Shown here: positions 44,301 through 52,716 of the stretch, in pieces
Position numbering within the stretch: the stretch's first letter is position 1
Layout: the number at the start of each line of letters is the position of its first letter
Origin: Thalassospiraceae bacterium LMO-JJ14
Lineage (GTDB): Bacteria > Pseudomonadota > Alphaproteobacteria > Rhodospirillales > Casp-alpha2
Length of the DNA: 64,000 bases
NCBI GenBank assembly: GCA_021555105.2
Contig: CP134604.1
Span: forward strand, 2,886,001-2,950,000
Direction of reading: 5' to 3'
Made by a program: the position numbers and the translations under genes
Notes under the pieces: generated by a model
Database searches by the model: none
What the model was told of the DNA's origin: nothing
Seen by the model: only the letters and a program-made list of their open reading frames with translations

Positions 44301-45406
44301 GCCGCGTTTCCCCTTACCAAAGTCGTTTCGTCGTTCCAATATTCTTCGTATGCAATCCAGCCGCGCCGGAAATCCGCCGCCGTTGCCTCACCGCTGCCAA
44401 GGGCGCCGAGCAATTCGCACCGACGCCGCACCGCCCTGTTCAAGGCCGGATCGAAAATGGCGGCAAGTTCACTTTCAAAATCGTCAAGGCTGTCTTCGTC
44501 GCCGTCCAGCCATCCAACCGCTGCTTCCCCGGCGAGCCCGCCGGAGATCACCGCCGACGCAATTCCGCCACCCGTCACCGGATTGGCAAGACCGCATGCG
44601 TCGCCGCAAAGTAAAACCGCCGTGTCCCCGAGCATGGCATAACTGAAAAGCCGTCCACCGACCGGGATTGCGCCGCCGGTATAAGACAACACCTCCGCGC
44701 CGACGCGCCCCTGGGCGACGAGATCTTCGTGGAGTTCGTTCAGGTAGTCCTTCAATACGGTGCGGGCACACGGGATCACGCCCGCGCCCAGGTTCGCAAC
44801 GTCGCCCCGCGGGAACAACCAGGCGTACCCGCCTGGCAGTTGTTCGCTAAGGAATATATCCGTGGCGTCGTGGGCGCGAAGCAAAGGCACCGTCAACTGG
44901 CGCGTCTCCACCATGTCGGTATTAACTGCACCGATTGCCGCGCCGACACATGAACGCGGGCCATCGCCGCCGATCAGTACCGGGGCTTTCAGGGTCTGGC
45001 CATCAGAAAGGTGCACAGCACCATCCTCTGCGATGGCTGCGATCTTGACCCCGAACCGGCAATCGCTCCCCGCATGGATGGCGTCCTCGACAAGCCGGCG
45101 GTCGAACGCTTCCCGGCTGATCATACGGCCCGGGAAATTCTCCGTCCGCTCGCATGTCTCGCCTTCGATAAACGTTTCCATGGCGTTGATCCGCTGGCGC
45201 GTAACGGCATCCAGTTCGCCAAGTTCCTGAGATACCATGGTCGGAATGAATTCAGCGCATTGCACCGGCATCCCGGCGCGGCGTTTACGTTCGAGCGCGA
45301 TAACGCGCTTGCCCTCCTTCGCCGCCGCCGCTGCAGCGCGCGCGCCGGCCGGCCCCAGACCGGCGACAATTACATCAGCGTCAAAGTTTTCACTTACGCC
45401 GCGCAT
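44297..45406 (-). CDS. Geranylgeranyl-reductase-like FAD oxidoreductase of the lipoate operon
   Basis: 369 residues. FAD motif IVAGLGPAGARAAAAAA at residues about 13-29, the family's second motif GDACGLANPVTGGGIASA, and a GGYAWLFPRGDVANLG stretch place it in the geranylgeranyl reductase/BchP-like group. It is wedged between lipS1 and lipS2 with overlaps at both ends. The corresponding gene in other such clusters has been called lipT, as I recall. It may supply electrons to the radical SAM lipoyl synthases. A lipid role is unlikely here. Confidence 0.8.
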   Translation of the reverse strand: MRGVSENFDADVIVAGLGPAGARAAAAAAKEGKRVIALERKRRAGMPVQCAEFIPTMVSQELGELDAVTRQRINAMETFIEGETCERTENFPGRMISREAFDRRLVEDAIHAGSDCRFGVKIAAIAEDGAVHLSDGQTLKAPVLIGGDGPRSCVGAAIGAVNTDMVETRQLTVPLLRAHDATDIFLSEQLPGGYAWLFPRGDVANLGAGVIPCARTVLKDYLNELHEDLVAQGRVGAEVLSYTGGAIPVGGRLFSYAMLGDTAVLLCGDACGLANPVTGGGIASAVISGGLAGEAAVGWLDGDEDSLDDFESELAAIFDPALNRAVRRRCELLGALGSGEATAADFRRGWIAYEEYWNDETTLVRGNAA

Positions 45407-46431
45407 GAAGACCCTTTCTCAAGGCTCAGACTGCCGCCGATCTTGATCGAGCAGCACGCATGTTCCTGATGATGCGCACGCCCTAACGCCTGCGCTAACG
45501 CTGCCGTACCGTCGGCAGGAAAAGCAATGCCATCCAGACCGGCCATGACGGCATAGGCATCGGTGACACGTTTGTGCATACCGGCAGGACGCGCGCACCC
45601 TAACAACACTTGCCGGTCGGGCAGCCTGCGACGCGCTTCCAGGAATACATGGCCGACGTCGGATGTGGGTGTCGTCACGAAGGTCCGGTTCTTGGCATAA
45701 AACGGCATGACGACGACCAGGACCAATGCATGCACATCGTGGCGCGAGACGATGTCGAGAGCGTTTTCCTCACCCAGCAATTCACCGTAGTGAAGGCCGA
45801 TCACGATATGCGGCACGATCTCCATGGACGTCGAGACCAACGCCGCAAGGGTCGCTTCGAAATCTTCTACGGGACGGTCGAGATGATAGACGTCGCGGAT
45901 GGTTTCCTGTGCGCCGATCACATCCATCATCGCCGTATCCACGCCGGCGCTTTCCATCAGCTTCGCACGTTTCTCATCAAGCAACGCGGTGTGGATTGCG
46001 ACCTTAAGGTCCGGGTAATCGCGTTTCAGGCCTTCTATCACCGGATAAAACCGCTCGTAAGCAATCTCGTTTTGCCGGTTGGACCCGCCTGAGAGCAGGA
46101 AGCCCTTTAAATCCTGCAGCATGATGAGGTCTCGGACTTTCTGATCCAGCATTTCGGGAGACGTTGCCGGAATCATGGGCTCGAGTATTTTGGCTTCGCA
46201 ATGATCACACATCAGCGCACAGCCGCCGGCGGTGATCGAAAATGCAGGGAAACTGTTCTTCGAACAGCCTTTCATCTCGGCGGATTCGAAATCCTTGAAG
46301 GTCGGTGTCGAGAAACGGATCGGCCGCGAGAGTGCAAGTGCCTGTTCACGCTCGAAAGCATTCACAAGATCACGGTCGAACTCGGCGTCCTCGTATTCTT
46401 CAATCGCCGAAACGGCGTCAATCCAGGCCAT
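45394..46431 (-). CDS. lipS1: LipS1, radical SAM lipoyl synthase component
   Basis: 345 residues with radical SAM cysteines CALMCDHC (Cys71, 75, 78) after a 70-residue leader, plus other cysteines at 56 and the C-terminal CCSIK and SSCAA that could hold a second cluster. It is the first gene of lipS1-FAD reductase-lipS2-ligase-gat. The product is thought to introduce sulfur into octanoyl-LbpA together with LipS2, replacing the classic LipA. The ATG overlaps no upstream gene, and a sulfur motif lies 30-50 bases in front. Confidence 0.9.
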   Translation of the reverse strand: MAWIDAVSAIEEYEDAEFDRDLVNAFEREQALALSRPIRFSTPTFKDFESAEMKGCSKNSFPAFSITAGGCALMCDHCEAKILEPMIPATSPEMLDQKVRDLIMLQDLKGFLLSGGSNRQNEIAYERFYPVIEGLKRDYPDLKVAIHTALLDEKRAKLMESAGVDTAMMDVIGAQETIRDVYHLDRPVEDFEATLAALVSTSMEIVPHIVIGLHYGELLGEENALDIVSRHDVHALVLVVVMPFYAKNRTFVTTPTSDVGHVFLEARRRLPDRQVLLGCARPAGMHKRVTDAYAVMAGLDGIAFPADGTAALAQALGRAHHQEHACCSIKIGGSLSLEKGSSCAA

Positions 46432-46460
46432 CTCTATTCTCCCTGCGCCACGGAGCTTTT

Positions 46461-46482
46461 ATTATATAAAAATTGAATATGT
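46461..46482 (-). promoter_or_regulatory. Sulfur-regulon motif upstream of the lipS1 operon
   Basis: On the minus strand ACATATTCAATTTTTATATA. It is one of the closest matches to the 32719 site and lies 30-51 bases before lipS1. Confidence 0.6.
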
Positions 46483-46507
46483 ATCGTGGCATTTTTTATT
46501 TTTTGGA

Positions 46508-47629
46508 TCAAACGACTTCTCTCCAATCGCTTCCAGTGTCACCGATCAATGCGGCGACTTCTTCGCGCACCGGCGCTTTGTTTGGTGCGTCATCCAGCCG
46601 CTCCCGCCAGGCTTGATCGATGTCTTCTTCGTCAACCAGATCGCATTCGATTTCGTCGAACCGAACCTTGATTTTCTCCGGCACGGGCCATGGCGGCGTC
46701 CTGCCAGAAAGCCGCCCCCAGAGCCCCGACCAGCAACGTGCCACGGTCCACGGATTGTACCCGCCGCCACCAAGAACGACGGCGCCGGGAACCCGTTCGG
46801 TGACAGCTGTGACCGCATCCCAGAGCGCAACATTCGAGAGCATCATACCCGAGAGCGGATCCCCGGCCAACGCGTCGGCACCGCACGTGATCACGGCGAC
46901 ATCGGGTTTGAGTTCCTCGATCATCGGCAGAACGGCGCCCGACATCAACGCCGCCAGTTCGCAGTCGTTGAAGCCCTTCGGAACAGGATAATTGTAGGCA
47001 CCGGCTCCCCTGCCGCCATGCGCGGTCCCCGTCCCGGGCCAGCGTGCGCGCTCATGAATAGAGAGCGTGACGACGCGCGGCTCATCCAGGAACGCGGCCT
47101 CGACCCCATCACCATGGTGGGCATCGAGATCAAGATAGAATATCGACCCCGCACCGCCGTCCAGCAATGTCATGATCGCCATGACCGGATCGTTGAAGTA
47201 ACAGAAACCGTGCGCATGGTCCGGCATGCCATGATGGGTGCCGCCTGCGGGGTTGAAAGCCACGCAACCAGCAAGCGCTTTTTCAGCCGCCAGAATAGAG
47301 CCGCCGCAAGTTGTCCGGGCGCGCTGTTCCAGACCTTCGAAAACCGGGTTTTCCATGGTTCCCAGTTGATACCGCACGCGGTCGTTTTCTTCCGCCCGCC
47401 CTGCCATGGCGACCCGTTTCACGGCCTCAAGATAATCGCGGTCATGGAACCGCAGCAGCGCCTTGTCATCGGCCATCGGACTGTCGAGATAATTTTCATC
47501 GAGCCAGGACATCGCCTCGCAAATCTCGAGCACGAGACCCACTCTTGGAATCGCCAAAGGGTGGTTGGCGCCGAAACCGGGACGGCGATAAATGTCACCG
47601 CCGACAAAAAACGGCCCGGCTGTTTTCAT
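46508..47629 (-). CDS. Histone-deacetylase-like / AcuC-like amidohydrolase
   Basis: 373 residues. The zinc deacetylase fold is shown by FNPAGGTHHGMPDHAHGFCYFND, DLDAHHGDGVEAAF and CGADALAGDPLSG, which supply the His pair and the Asp/His/Asp zinc ligands. It should cleave an acyl-amide. Bacterial relatives include acetoin-utilisation proteins and polyamine deacetylases, so the substrate is open. The start overlaps the upstream AurF-like gene stop by four bases. It is the last gene of the LLM-AurF-HDAC unit. Confidence 0.85.
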   Translation of the reverse strand: MKTAGPFFVGGDIYRRPGFGANHPLAIPRVGLVLEICEAMSWLDENYLDSPMADDKALLRFHDRDYLEAVKRVAMAGRAEENDRVRYQLGTMENPVFEGLEQRARTTCGGSILAAEKALAGCVAFNPAGGTHHGMPDHAHGFCYFNDPVMAIMTLLDGGAGSIFYLDLDAHHGDGVEAAFLDEPRVVTLSIHERARWPGTGTAHGGRGAGAYNYPVPKGFNDCELAALMSGAVLPMIEELKPDVAVITCGADALAGDPLSGMMLSNVALWDAVTAVTERVPGAVVLGGGGYNPWTVARCWSGLWGRLSGRTPPWPVPEKIKVRFDEIECDLVDEEDIDQAWRERLDDAPNKAPVREEVAALIGDTGSDWREVV

Positions 47630-48498
47630 TGCACGCTCGCCGTCGCCTGCGGATTATTCGAGAAACGCTTGTCTATCAGCTTCATTGCAGGCTCGGCGCA
47701 ACTCTCGGCCAACGACCGCCCGGCCGGGCTTCGGTGCGCCTGGCGCCAGACCTCCCGTGCGTTCGGAAATTGAAGCGCTTCCAGACTCTGCAAACTCGGA
47801 AACAGGGTCGCACTCAAGAAGCGCCGGATCAGCAGCTTCGTCAGCAGCCGGAACCCGGCACGCTCAACAGCCGACATCGCTTTGATTTTTTCGCCGAGCA
47901 GCGCTTTCGCCGCGGCAATGTGGCGGGCTTCGTCGGCGTGGTGCCACTGCATCACTTGGCGGGCCAGCGGGCAGATCGCCTGCCCCTCTCCGTCGGCTTC
48001 TTTCAGCGCTTTCAAGGCAAACGTATCGGTTACCGACTCGCCGATAAAGACCATGGCCCAGAACCCGGCACCCTTCGGATTCAGCATTTTCGCGACGGTG
48101 GTCAGTAGTCCGGTGGGCCCCAGCAGATGCTTGCCGCTCATCCCGGCCCGCTCGATCATTTTCAGAAACATAAGGCTGTGACCGGTCTCTTCGCGTACTT
48201 CCTGCAGAACAATCTGCGTCTCCAGCGTGTCGGCGGCGACAAAGCCCGCATGCGTGACCCGGTGAATCATCAAACCTTCCAGCCACAAACCGGCAGCACA
48301 CAAGCGCGCAAATTCGACGCGCGAGACCTGGCGTTTCTTGTTTTCGTCCAACTCGTTCCAAACGGGAAGGCTGGAAAGGCTGATCATGCTATCTGGCAGC
48401 CACGGCAGTTCGGGATCGGCGCCTGCCCAGTCGATCTCGTTCATCGGATCCTTGTAAGGCGGCACGGCGGCCGCAAGACGGTTGAAAATCGTACTCAT
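47626..48498 (-). CDS. AurF-like di-iron oxygenase family protein
   Basis: 290 residues with the di-iron ligands of the p-aminobenzoate N-oxygenase family: EGLMIHRVTHAG, EVREETGHSLMF and QWHHADEARHIAAAK. The family oxidises amines to nitro or N-hydroxy compounds, and some members act on other substrates. It overlaps the genes on both sides by four bases, so it belongs to one three-gene translation unit. Substrate is unknown. Confidence 0.8.
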   Translation of the reverse strand: MSTIFNRLAAAVPPYKDPMNEIDWAGADPELPWLPDSMISLSSLPVWNELDENKKRQVSRVEFARLCAAGLWLEGLMIHRVTHAGFVAADTLETQIVLQEVREETGHSLMFLKMIERAGMSGKHLLGPTGLLTTVAKMLNPKGAGFWAMVFIGESVTDTFALKALKEADGEGQAICPLARQVMQWHHADEARHIAAAKALLGEKIKAMSAVERAGFRLLTKLLIRRFLSATLFPSLQSLEALQFPNAREVWRQAHRSPAGRSLAESCAEPAMKLIDKRFSNNPQATASVQ

Positions 48499-49550
48499 GC
48501 AGTTACCGCCTTCCGTACATCAGATAATCCGCCGGCCCGCTGCCGCCACGCCTCACCAAGCAATTTCAGCGAGCGGGCAACCTCGTCGGGGAGCAGATCA
48601 CCACCGCCGCAGACCAGACTGACGCGATCCAGCCCCGCCGTCTCGAGTGCGGACAGCCGGGCGGTCACATGTTCGGGATCACCGACCGCCGCGAGGCCCA
48701 ATCGCTCAAGCACGGCGATCGACAGCATCTTGTCGAGCAACGGCACCGTCCACCCCAGTTGCCGGTAATGCTCATATCCCTCGACCTGCTTCGACAGCAT
48801 CGGCTTGGCAATCTCGAACAGCCGGCGGTAGACCCATACAATCCCACGCCGGGCGCGTTCACGTGCCGCTTTATGATCCTGCTCGCAGTAAACCGAAAGT
48901 GTGAACGATGTCTGCCCGCCGGCACAGGCCTTCCGGTAGCGGGCCAGATCCGCATTCACAAACGCCCACGGCTTGAACGGCCCGGTCATCACATTGAGGC
49001 CCTGCTGTGCGGCGAACGTAAACGTCTCGGGGCTGACCGCTGCAATCCACCCCTGATCAAGTCCACCCGGAACCGGCGGGTAAATGGGAAGCCTCTGCGC
49101 ATCGCGCTCGGCATGCCCGGTGCTTAAAATGTCCTGCAATTGCGCAAACTTGGCCTCAAAAATCTCACGGCTCTCGGCCGGGTTTATGCCAAAGCCGGCA
49201 AGTTCGGTTACCGTCACGCCGCGACCAACGCCCCACCGCACGCGGCCAGGCGCCAGTGCATCCAGCGTCGCCAGCCGCTCGGCAACCCGGACCGGGTCGT
49301 GCAGCGGCAGCGGAATGATCGCAAAACCGAGATTAATGCGCTTCGTCGCCTGGGAAACGGCCGCCAGCAACATATCAGGCGCGGCGGCATTCGAATAACC
49401 TTCGAGAAAGTGATGCTCGGGGAGCCACAGCGTATCCATGCCGGCAGCCTCTGCAGCGACCGCGATTTCGACCGTATCGCGTATGACGTCCGCAGGCGTC
49501 TTGGATATCCATGGCGGCGACGCCAGCTCCAGAAACAAGTCCAGTTTCAT
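48495..49550 (-). CDS. LLM-class FMN-dependent monooxygenase
   Basis: 351 residues of the luciferase-like fold: N-terminal MDTLWLPEHHFLEGYSNAAAPDM, INLGFAIIPLPLHDPVRVAERLATLD, and GRVRWGVGRG(V)TVTE. It would use reduced flavin and oxygen on an unknown substrate. First of the three-gene unit with AurF-like and HDAC-like genes. The ribosome site before the ATG is weak. Confidence 0.88.
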   Translation of the reverse strand: MKLDLFLELASPPWISKTPADVIRDTVEIAVAAEAAGMDTLWLPEHHFLEGYSNAAAPDMLLAAVSQATKRINLGFAIIPLPLHDPVRVAERLATLDALAPGRVRWGVGRGVTVTELAGFGINPAESREIFEAKFAQLQDILSTGHAERDAQRLPIYPPVPGGLDQGWIAAVSPETFTFAAQQGLNVMTGPFKPWAFVNADLARYRKACAGGQTSFTLSVYCEQDHKAARERARRGIVWVYRRLFEIAKPMLSKQVEGYEHYRQLGWTVPLLDKMLSIAVLERLGLAAVGDPEHVTARLSALETAGLDRVSLVCGGGDLLPDEVARSLKLLGEAWRQRAGGLSDVRKAVTA

Positions 49551-49628
49551 TGCCCTACCCCATCAAGAGCATGCCGTCCCCGGACACGAAGATCAACAAT
49601 CAGCAGCCCAAGGCCGGCAGCAGCGCTT

Positions 49629-50000
49629 TCAGGTATCGACCGGGCCATCAATCTCGGTCCATGCATTGAATGTTTCGAGGGTGCGGACATCCTTGTATCC
49701 AAGGTCCAGAAGCGCGGCGCCGCAAAGCGCAGCCCGCGCCCCGGTGGCGCAATAGACTATGATTGTCTCGGCATCCTCAAAGTCGTCATTGAACAGCGGC
49801 GAGGCTTTATCCGCCTTGAACTCCAGGGTGCCGCGGGAAACATGTAAAGCACCTTCAATTTTACCGCCCCTTGCGATCTCGTGCTCATCACGCACATCAA
49901 CGATCAGCACATCGCTGCGACCGGCCAGTTCCTTGACCTCTTCCGCGGAAATCGTGCTTAACCGCAGCTTTGCCGCCTTAACTTTTTCCATTATCGACAT
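49629..50000 (-). CDS. Cytoplasmic rhodanese, single domain
   Basis: 123 residues with one rhodanese domain: VLIVDVRDEHEIARGGKIEGALHV and the active loop VYCATGARA (Cys84). It likely hands persulfide sulfur to carriers such as TusA or DsrE. GGGGGAACAA precedes the ATG, and the start overlaps the preceding small gene by 10 bases, so they are translated together. The sulfur motif is about 195 bases upstream, before that small gene. Confidence 0.88.
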   Translation of the reverse strand: MSIMEKVKAAKLRLSTISAEEVKELAGRSDVLIVDVRDEHEIARGGKIEGALHVSRGTLEFKADKASPLFNDDFEDAETIIVYCATGARAALCGAALLDLGYKDVRTLETFNAWTEIDGPVDT

Positions 50001-50161
50001 TTGTTCCCCCTTGCCTGAATCAGGGCTGCCGATTCCAAGGCATCGGCATATTCACCGTTGCCAATGCACATGTGCCCACAAGACTCGCCTCTAATACCAA
50101 CAGCCATCGCCTCGCCACCCCTTAAAAGCGTCTCATGTTCATGAGGGGAGATAGCTTGCAT
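49991..50161 (-). CDS. Small protein coupled to the rhodanese gene, function unknown
   Basis: 56 residues from MQAISPHEHETLL to RGNKCR, with cysteines in SCGHMCIGNG and at the end. The ATG has GGAAGAG eight bases before it, and its stop overlaps the rhodanese start, which suggests translational coupling and a real gene. A Cys-rich small protein beside a rhodanese could bind sulfur or a metal. The longer frame to 50260 has no start signal. No homologue is recognised by eye. Confidence 0.5.
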   Translation of the reverse strand: MQAISPHEHETLLRGGEAMAVGIRGESCGHMCIGNGEYADALESAALIQARGNKCR

Positions 50162-50193
50162 ATGCCGAACTCTTCCAACAAATTCATAAATTA

Positions 50194-50217
50194 CAATATA
50201 TATTATATGAATATGAT
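50194..50217 (-). promoter_or_regulatory. Sulfur-regulon motif upstream of the small gene-rhodanese pair
   Basis: The minus strand reads TCATATTCATATAATATATA, a full match to TCATATTC-N8-ATATA. It lies 33-56 bases before the small gene's ATG. Confidence 0.6.
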
Positions 50218-50292
50218 AGAAAAGAGTGTCGCCACCGAGGTGCTGTGAACCGACAAGCACTCAACGGACATCGTCCAGAAAATGGGATGAGG

Positions 50293-51177
50293 TTAGACCG
50301 GTCCCAGAACCATTTCGATAAGGGCCGACTGCGCATCGCTCGGCTTCGCCTTGCTACGGCGGACCATCATGAATTTACGCGGCGGCATATCGAGAGGAAG
50401 GGCACGCAGCAATTCGGCTTCAATGGCGGTTGCAACCACATGCCGGGAGAGGACGGCAGCACCGACCCCCGCCACAACCGCCTCGCGCACGGCCTCGTTG
50501 CTCGGAAGTTCGAGGATAATGTTGAGATCGGACAAGCTCAGACCTTCGTCGGCGGCAAGCTTTTCCAATACCCCCCGGGTGCCGGAGCCGGGCTCACGCA
50601 CAACCCACGGCACGGAAGTCAGATCAATGGCCCTTTTCCCTCGTCCCAATGAAGGCCAGCGTTTAAATGGCACGACCATAACCGGTTGGTCGTGATCCAC
50701 CTCGTCCAGCTTCAGATTTTTAGAACTGATGGAGCCTTCGACGAAGCCGATGTCGGCATCTCCGGCATCGACGAGGTTTTCGACCTCACGCGTATTGCCG
50801 ATGGAAATATTGAGATTGATCCCCGGGTAGCAGTCATGAAAAGCGGCCAGGCGGCGCGGCAGCCAGTAATTGGCGATGGTCTGGCTGGCGGCGATCTCCA
50901 GCCGGCCGATCGTGCGCCCCCCAAGGGCATCCAGCATGCGTTCCGCCGCCTGGGCCCGTTCCAGTACGTCATGCGCATGTTCCAGAAAGATTCGCCCGAC
51001 TTCCGATAGCTCTATGGCCCGGCCAACGCGATTGAACAGCTTGATATCGTGCTGCTTCTCGATTGCAGATATGGCAGCCGATGCTGCGGATTGCGTAATA
51101 TGGAGCTTTTCGGCGGCACGGGTGACATGCCCGAATTCGGCGACAGCGGCAAAGATCTTTAGCTGCGTAAGGGTCAT
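50293..51177 (-). CDS. LysR family transcriptional regulator
   Basis: 294 residues: winged helix FAAVAEFGHVTRAAEKLHITQSAASAAISAIE (residues about 9-40) and a LysR effector domain. It resembles the CbbR/YeiE type, but the ligand is not clear. It has no Shine-Dalgarno site, yet the start fits the family, and a sulfur-motif copy lies close upstream. Targets may include the rhodanese unit or itself. Confidence 0.85.
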   Translation of the reverse strand: MTLTQLKIFAAVAEFGHVTRAAEKLHITQSAASAAISAIEKQHDIKLFNRVGRAIELSEVGRIFLEHAHDVLERAQAAERMLDALGGRTIGRLEIAASQTIANYWLPRRLAAFHDCYPGINLNISIGNTREVENLVDAGDADIGFVEGSISSKNLKLDEVDHDQPVMVVPFKRWPSLGRGKRAIDLTSVPWVVREPGSGTRGVLEKLAADEGLSLSDLNIILELPSNEAVREAVVAGVGAAVLSRHVVATAIEAELLRALPLDMPPRKFMMVRRSKAKPSDAQSALIEMVLGPV

Positions 51178-51185
51178 ATGAATTG

Positions 51186-51209
51186 ATAAAATATATGTGT
51201 GAATATGAC
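51186..51209 (-). promoter_or_regulatory. Sulfur-regulon motif upstream of the LysR gene
   Basis: On the minus strand TCATATTCACACATATATTT, 9-32 bases before the LysR start. It is also 200 bases from the divergent CBS gene. Confidence 0.5.
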
Positions 51210-51408
51210 AATTACTATTTGTTAGATTTATCAGTCAAAATGCCCAGAATAACCAGTGTAGGGAAATAAATTCAGGTGAGGTGCGAAAACACTCTCTGGA
51301 GTCCGATACGTGTTATTCGGGTCCATCCGCTGACAAAACGTCTGCACGAATGGTCACGGGGCTTCGAACACATCGCTAAGAGAAAATACCCGATAGGAGG
51401 AATAAATA

Positions 51409-51843
51409 ATGCAAATCAGGGACATCCTGCGGATCAAGAAAACCACATTAGCCGCCACCTTGCCCGACGCATCAATTAAGGTCGCGATCGACCTGCTGAG
51501 CGAGCACAATATCGGCGCCCTGCCGGTTTGCGATGCATCCAACAAGGTCGTGGGCATACTCTCCGAACGGGACATTGTTCGCTGGCTTTCGAAGAACTTA
51601 TTGAACTTCGAAAACGTTCAGGTTTCCGGGCTGATGACGTCTGATGTCGTTACGTGCACAGAAGACTTCGACCTCGTAGACGTCATGACCATGATGGACA
51701 AAAATGGTATCCGCCATATGCCCGTGGTATCGGATGACAAGTTGATCGGGATGGTGAGTTCCCGCGACATTCTGCATACGCTTCACGACGATATGAAAGC
51801 GTATGCGACGAAAATGACTCTGAATTATGAGATCATGCGCTAA
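51409..51843 (+). CDS. CBS-domain pair protein
   Basis: 144 residues made of two CBS domains: residues about 8-60 (ALPVCDASNKVVGILSERDIVRWL) and about 75-130 (RHMPVVSDDKLIGMVSSRDIL). Such modules bind adenine nucleotides. GGAGGAATAAATA precedes the ATG. It stands alone, between the LysR and CysH-like genes. Its partner is unknown; a role as an AMP/ATP sensor near an APS/ATP-linked pathway is only a thought. Confidence 0.88.
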   Translation: MQIRDILRIKKTTLAATLPDASIKVAIDLLSEHNIGALPVCDASNKVVGILSERDIVRWLSKNLLNFENVQVSGLMTSDVVTCTEDFDLVDVMTMMDKNGIRHMPVVSDDKLIGMVSSRDILHTLHDDMKAYATKMTLNYEIMR

Positions 51844-52022
51844 GCCTTCGGGAGCAAGTACCCGTTTCTGAGAGCGATACTTTCTCAGCACCCGCGATAT
51901 TGAACCCCGGAGCGGATAGGAGCGACTTCACACCCTTTGCCAGCAAATCCCTGTTTCCGGCTGCCATTTGAGTTATATTATGACGGCAAGCTTATGCATC
52001 CAGTTTTTGGAGGATAGTGATC

Positions 52023-52646
52023 ATGGCAATGTCACTGCCGGAAATCATCAATGAGTGCGAGGGAATGGAAGCGGCAGAACTTTTGCGCTACCTCGTCGTC
52101 GATAAATTTCCCGGCAAGGTCATGGTCACGGCATCTCTTCGTGCCCGAAGCGTGGCAACGCTCCGACTGATTGCGGATATCGATCCGGCGACACCGGTCG
52201 TATTTTGCCACATGAAAAACGTCTTCCAGGAAAGCCTTGAGTATAAATCGACGATTATTGAAGAACTGGGTCTGACGGATGTCAGGGCCCCGGCTGAAGA
52301 TCCTGGAATTATACACGGAGATTCTTATCACTGTGAAAACCTGTGGGGCGACGATCCCGACGACGGCACCCGCCGATACTCCACGATCCCCTTGAATGAA
52401 ACGCTCAAACCCTTCGATTGCTGGATCAGTGCCGTGTATCACAATCCCTACACATACGAACCGCGTCCGAAGTTGTCAGCGGAGGGCCGTATCCTTCGCG
52501 TTCATCCTTTGGCCGGCTGGACGCAAGACGAAGTGCGCGCATATCTGAAAGAACGCAATCTACCGTTCCACCCCAAGGCGATGCAGCTGGTTCACCAAAA
52601 CATCGCGCCCACACCTTTCATCCATACCGACGATTATCATTACTGA
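52023..52646 (+). CDS. CysH-like protein without the reductase cysteines
   Basis: 207 residues resembling PAPS/APS reductase in outline: KVMVTASLRARSVATLRLI aligns with the PP-loop region, and GWTQDEVRAYLKERNLPFHP with the conserved C-terminal stretch. But the SGGKDS-type loop is degenerate and the C-terminal catalytic ECGxH is missing, the protein ending in TDDYHY. The paired and CxxC cluster cysteines of APS reductase are absent too. It is therefore not expected to reduce APS or PAPS. The ATG at 52023 is nine bases after GGAGG. It lies 2.5 kb from aprA. Confidence 0.75.
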   Translation: MAMSLPEIINECEGMEAAELLRYLVVDKFPGKVMVTASLRARSVATLRLIADIDPATPVVFCHMKNVFQESLEYKSTIIEELGLTDVRAPAEDPGIIHGDSYHCENLWGDDPDDGTRRYSTIPLNETLKPFDCWISAVYHNPYTYEPRPKLSAEGRILRVHPLAGWTQDEVRAYLKERNLPFHPKAMQLVHQNIAPTPFIHTDDYHY

Positions 52647-52716
52647 TTATTGCGGCCTGAGTTTCAAAAGTGACGCCTCCCCAAACCCCACCGCCTGAAA
52701 TAACGACGTTGTTTTC

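Noticed and set aside
46232-47773. A 513-codon plus-strand frame across the HDAC-like gene and lipS1
   Set aside because: The minus-strand genes here have family motifs and overlapping starts; the plus frame is a shadow.
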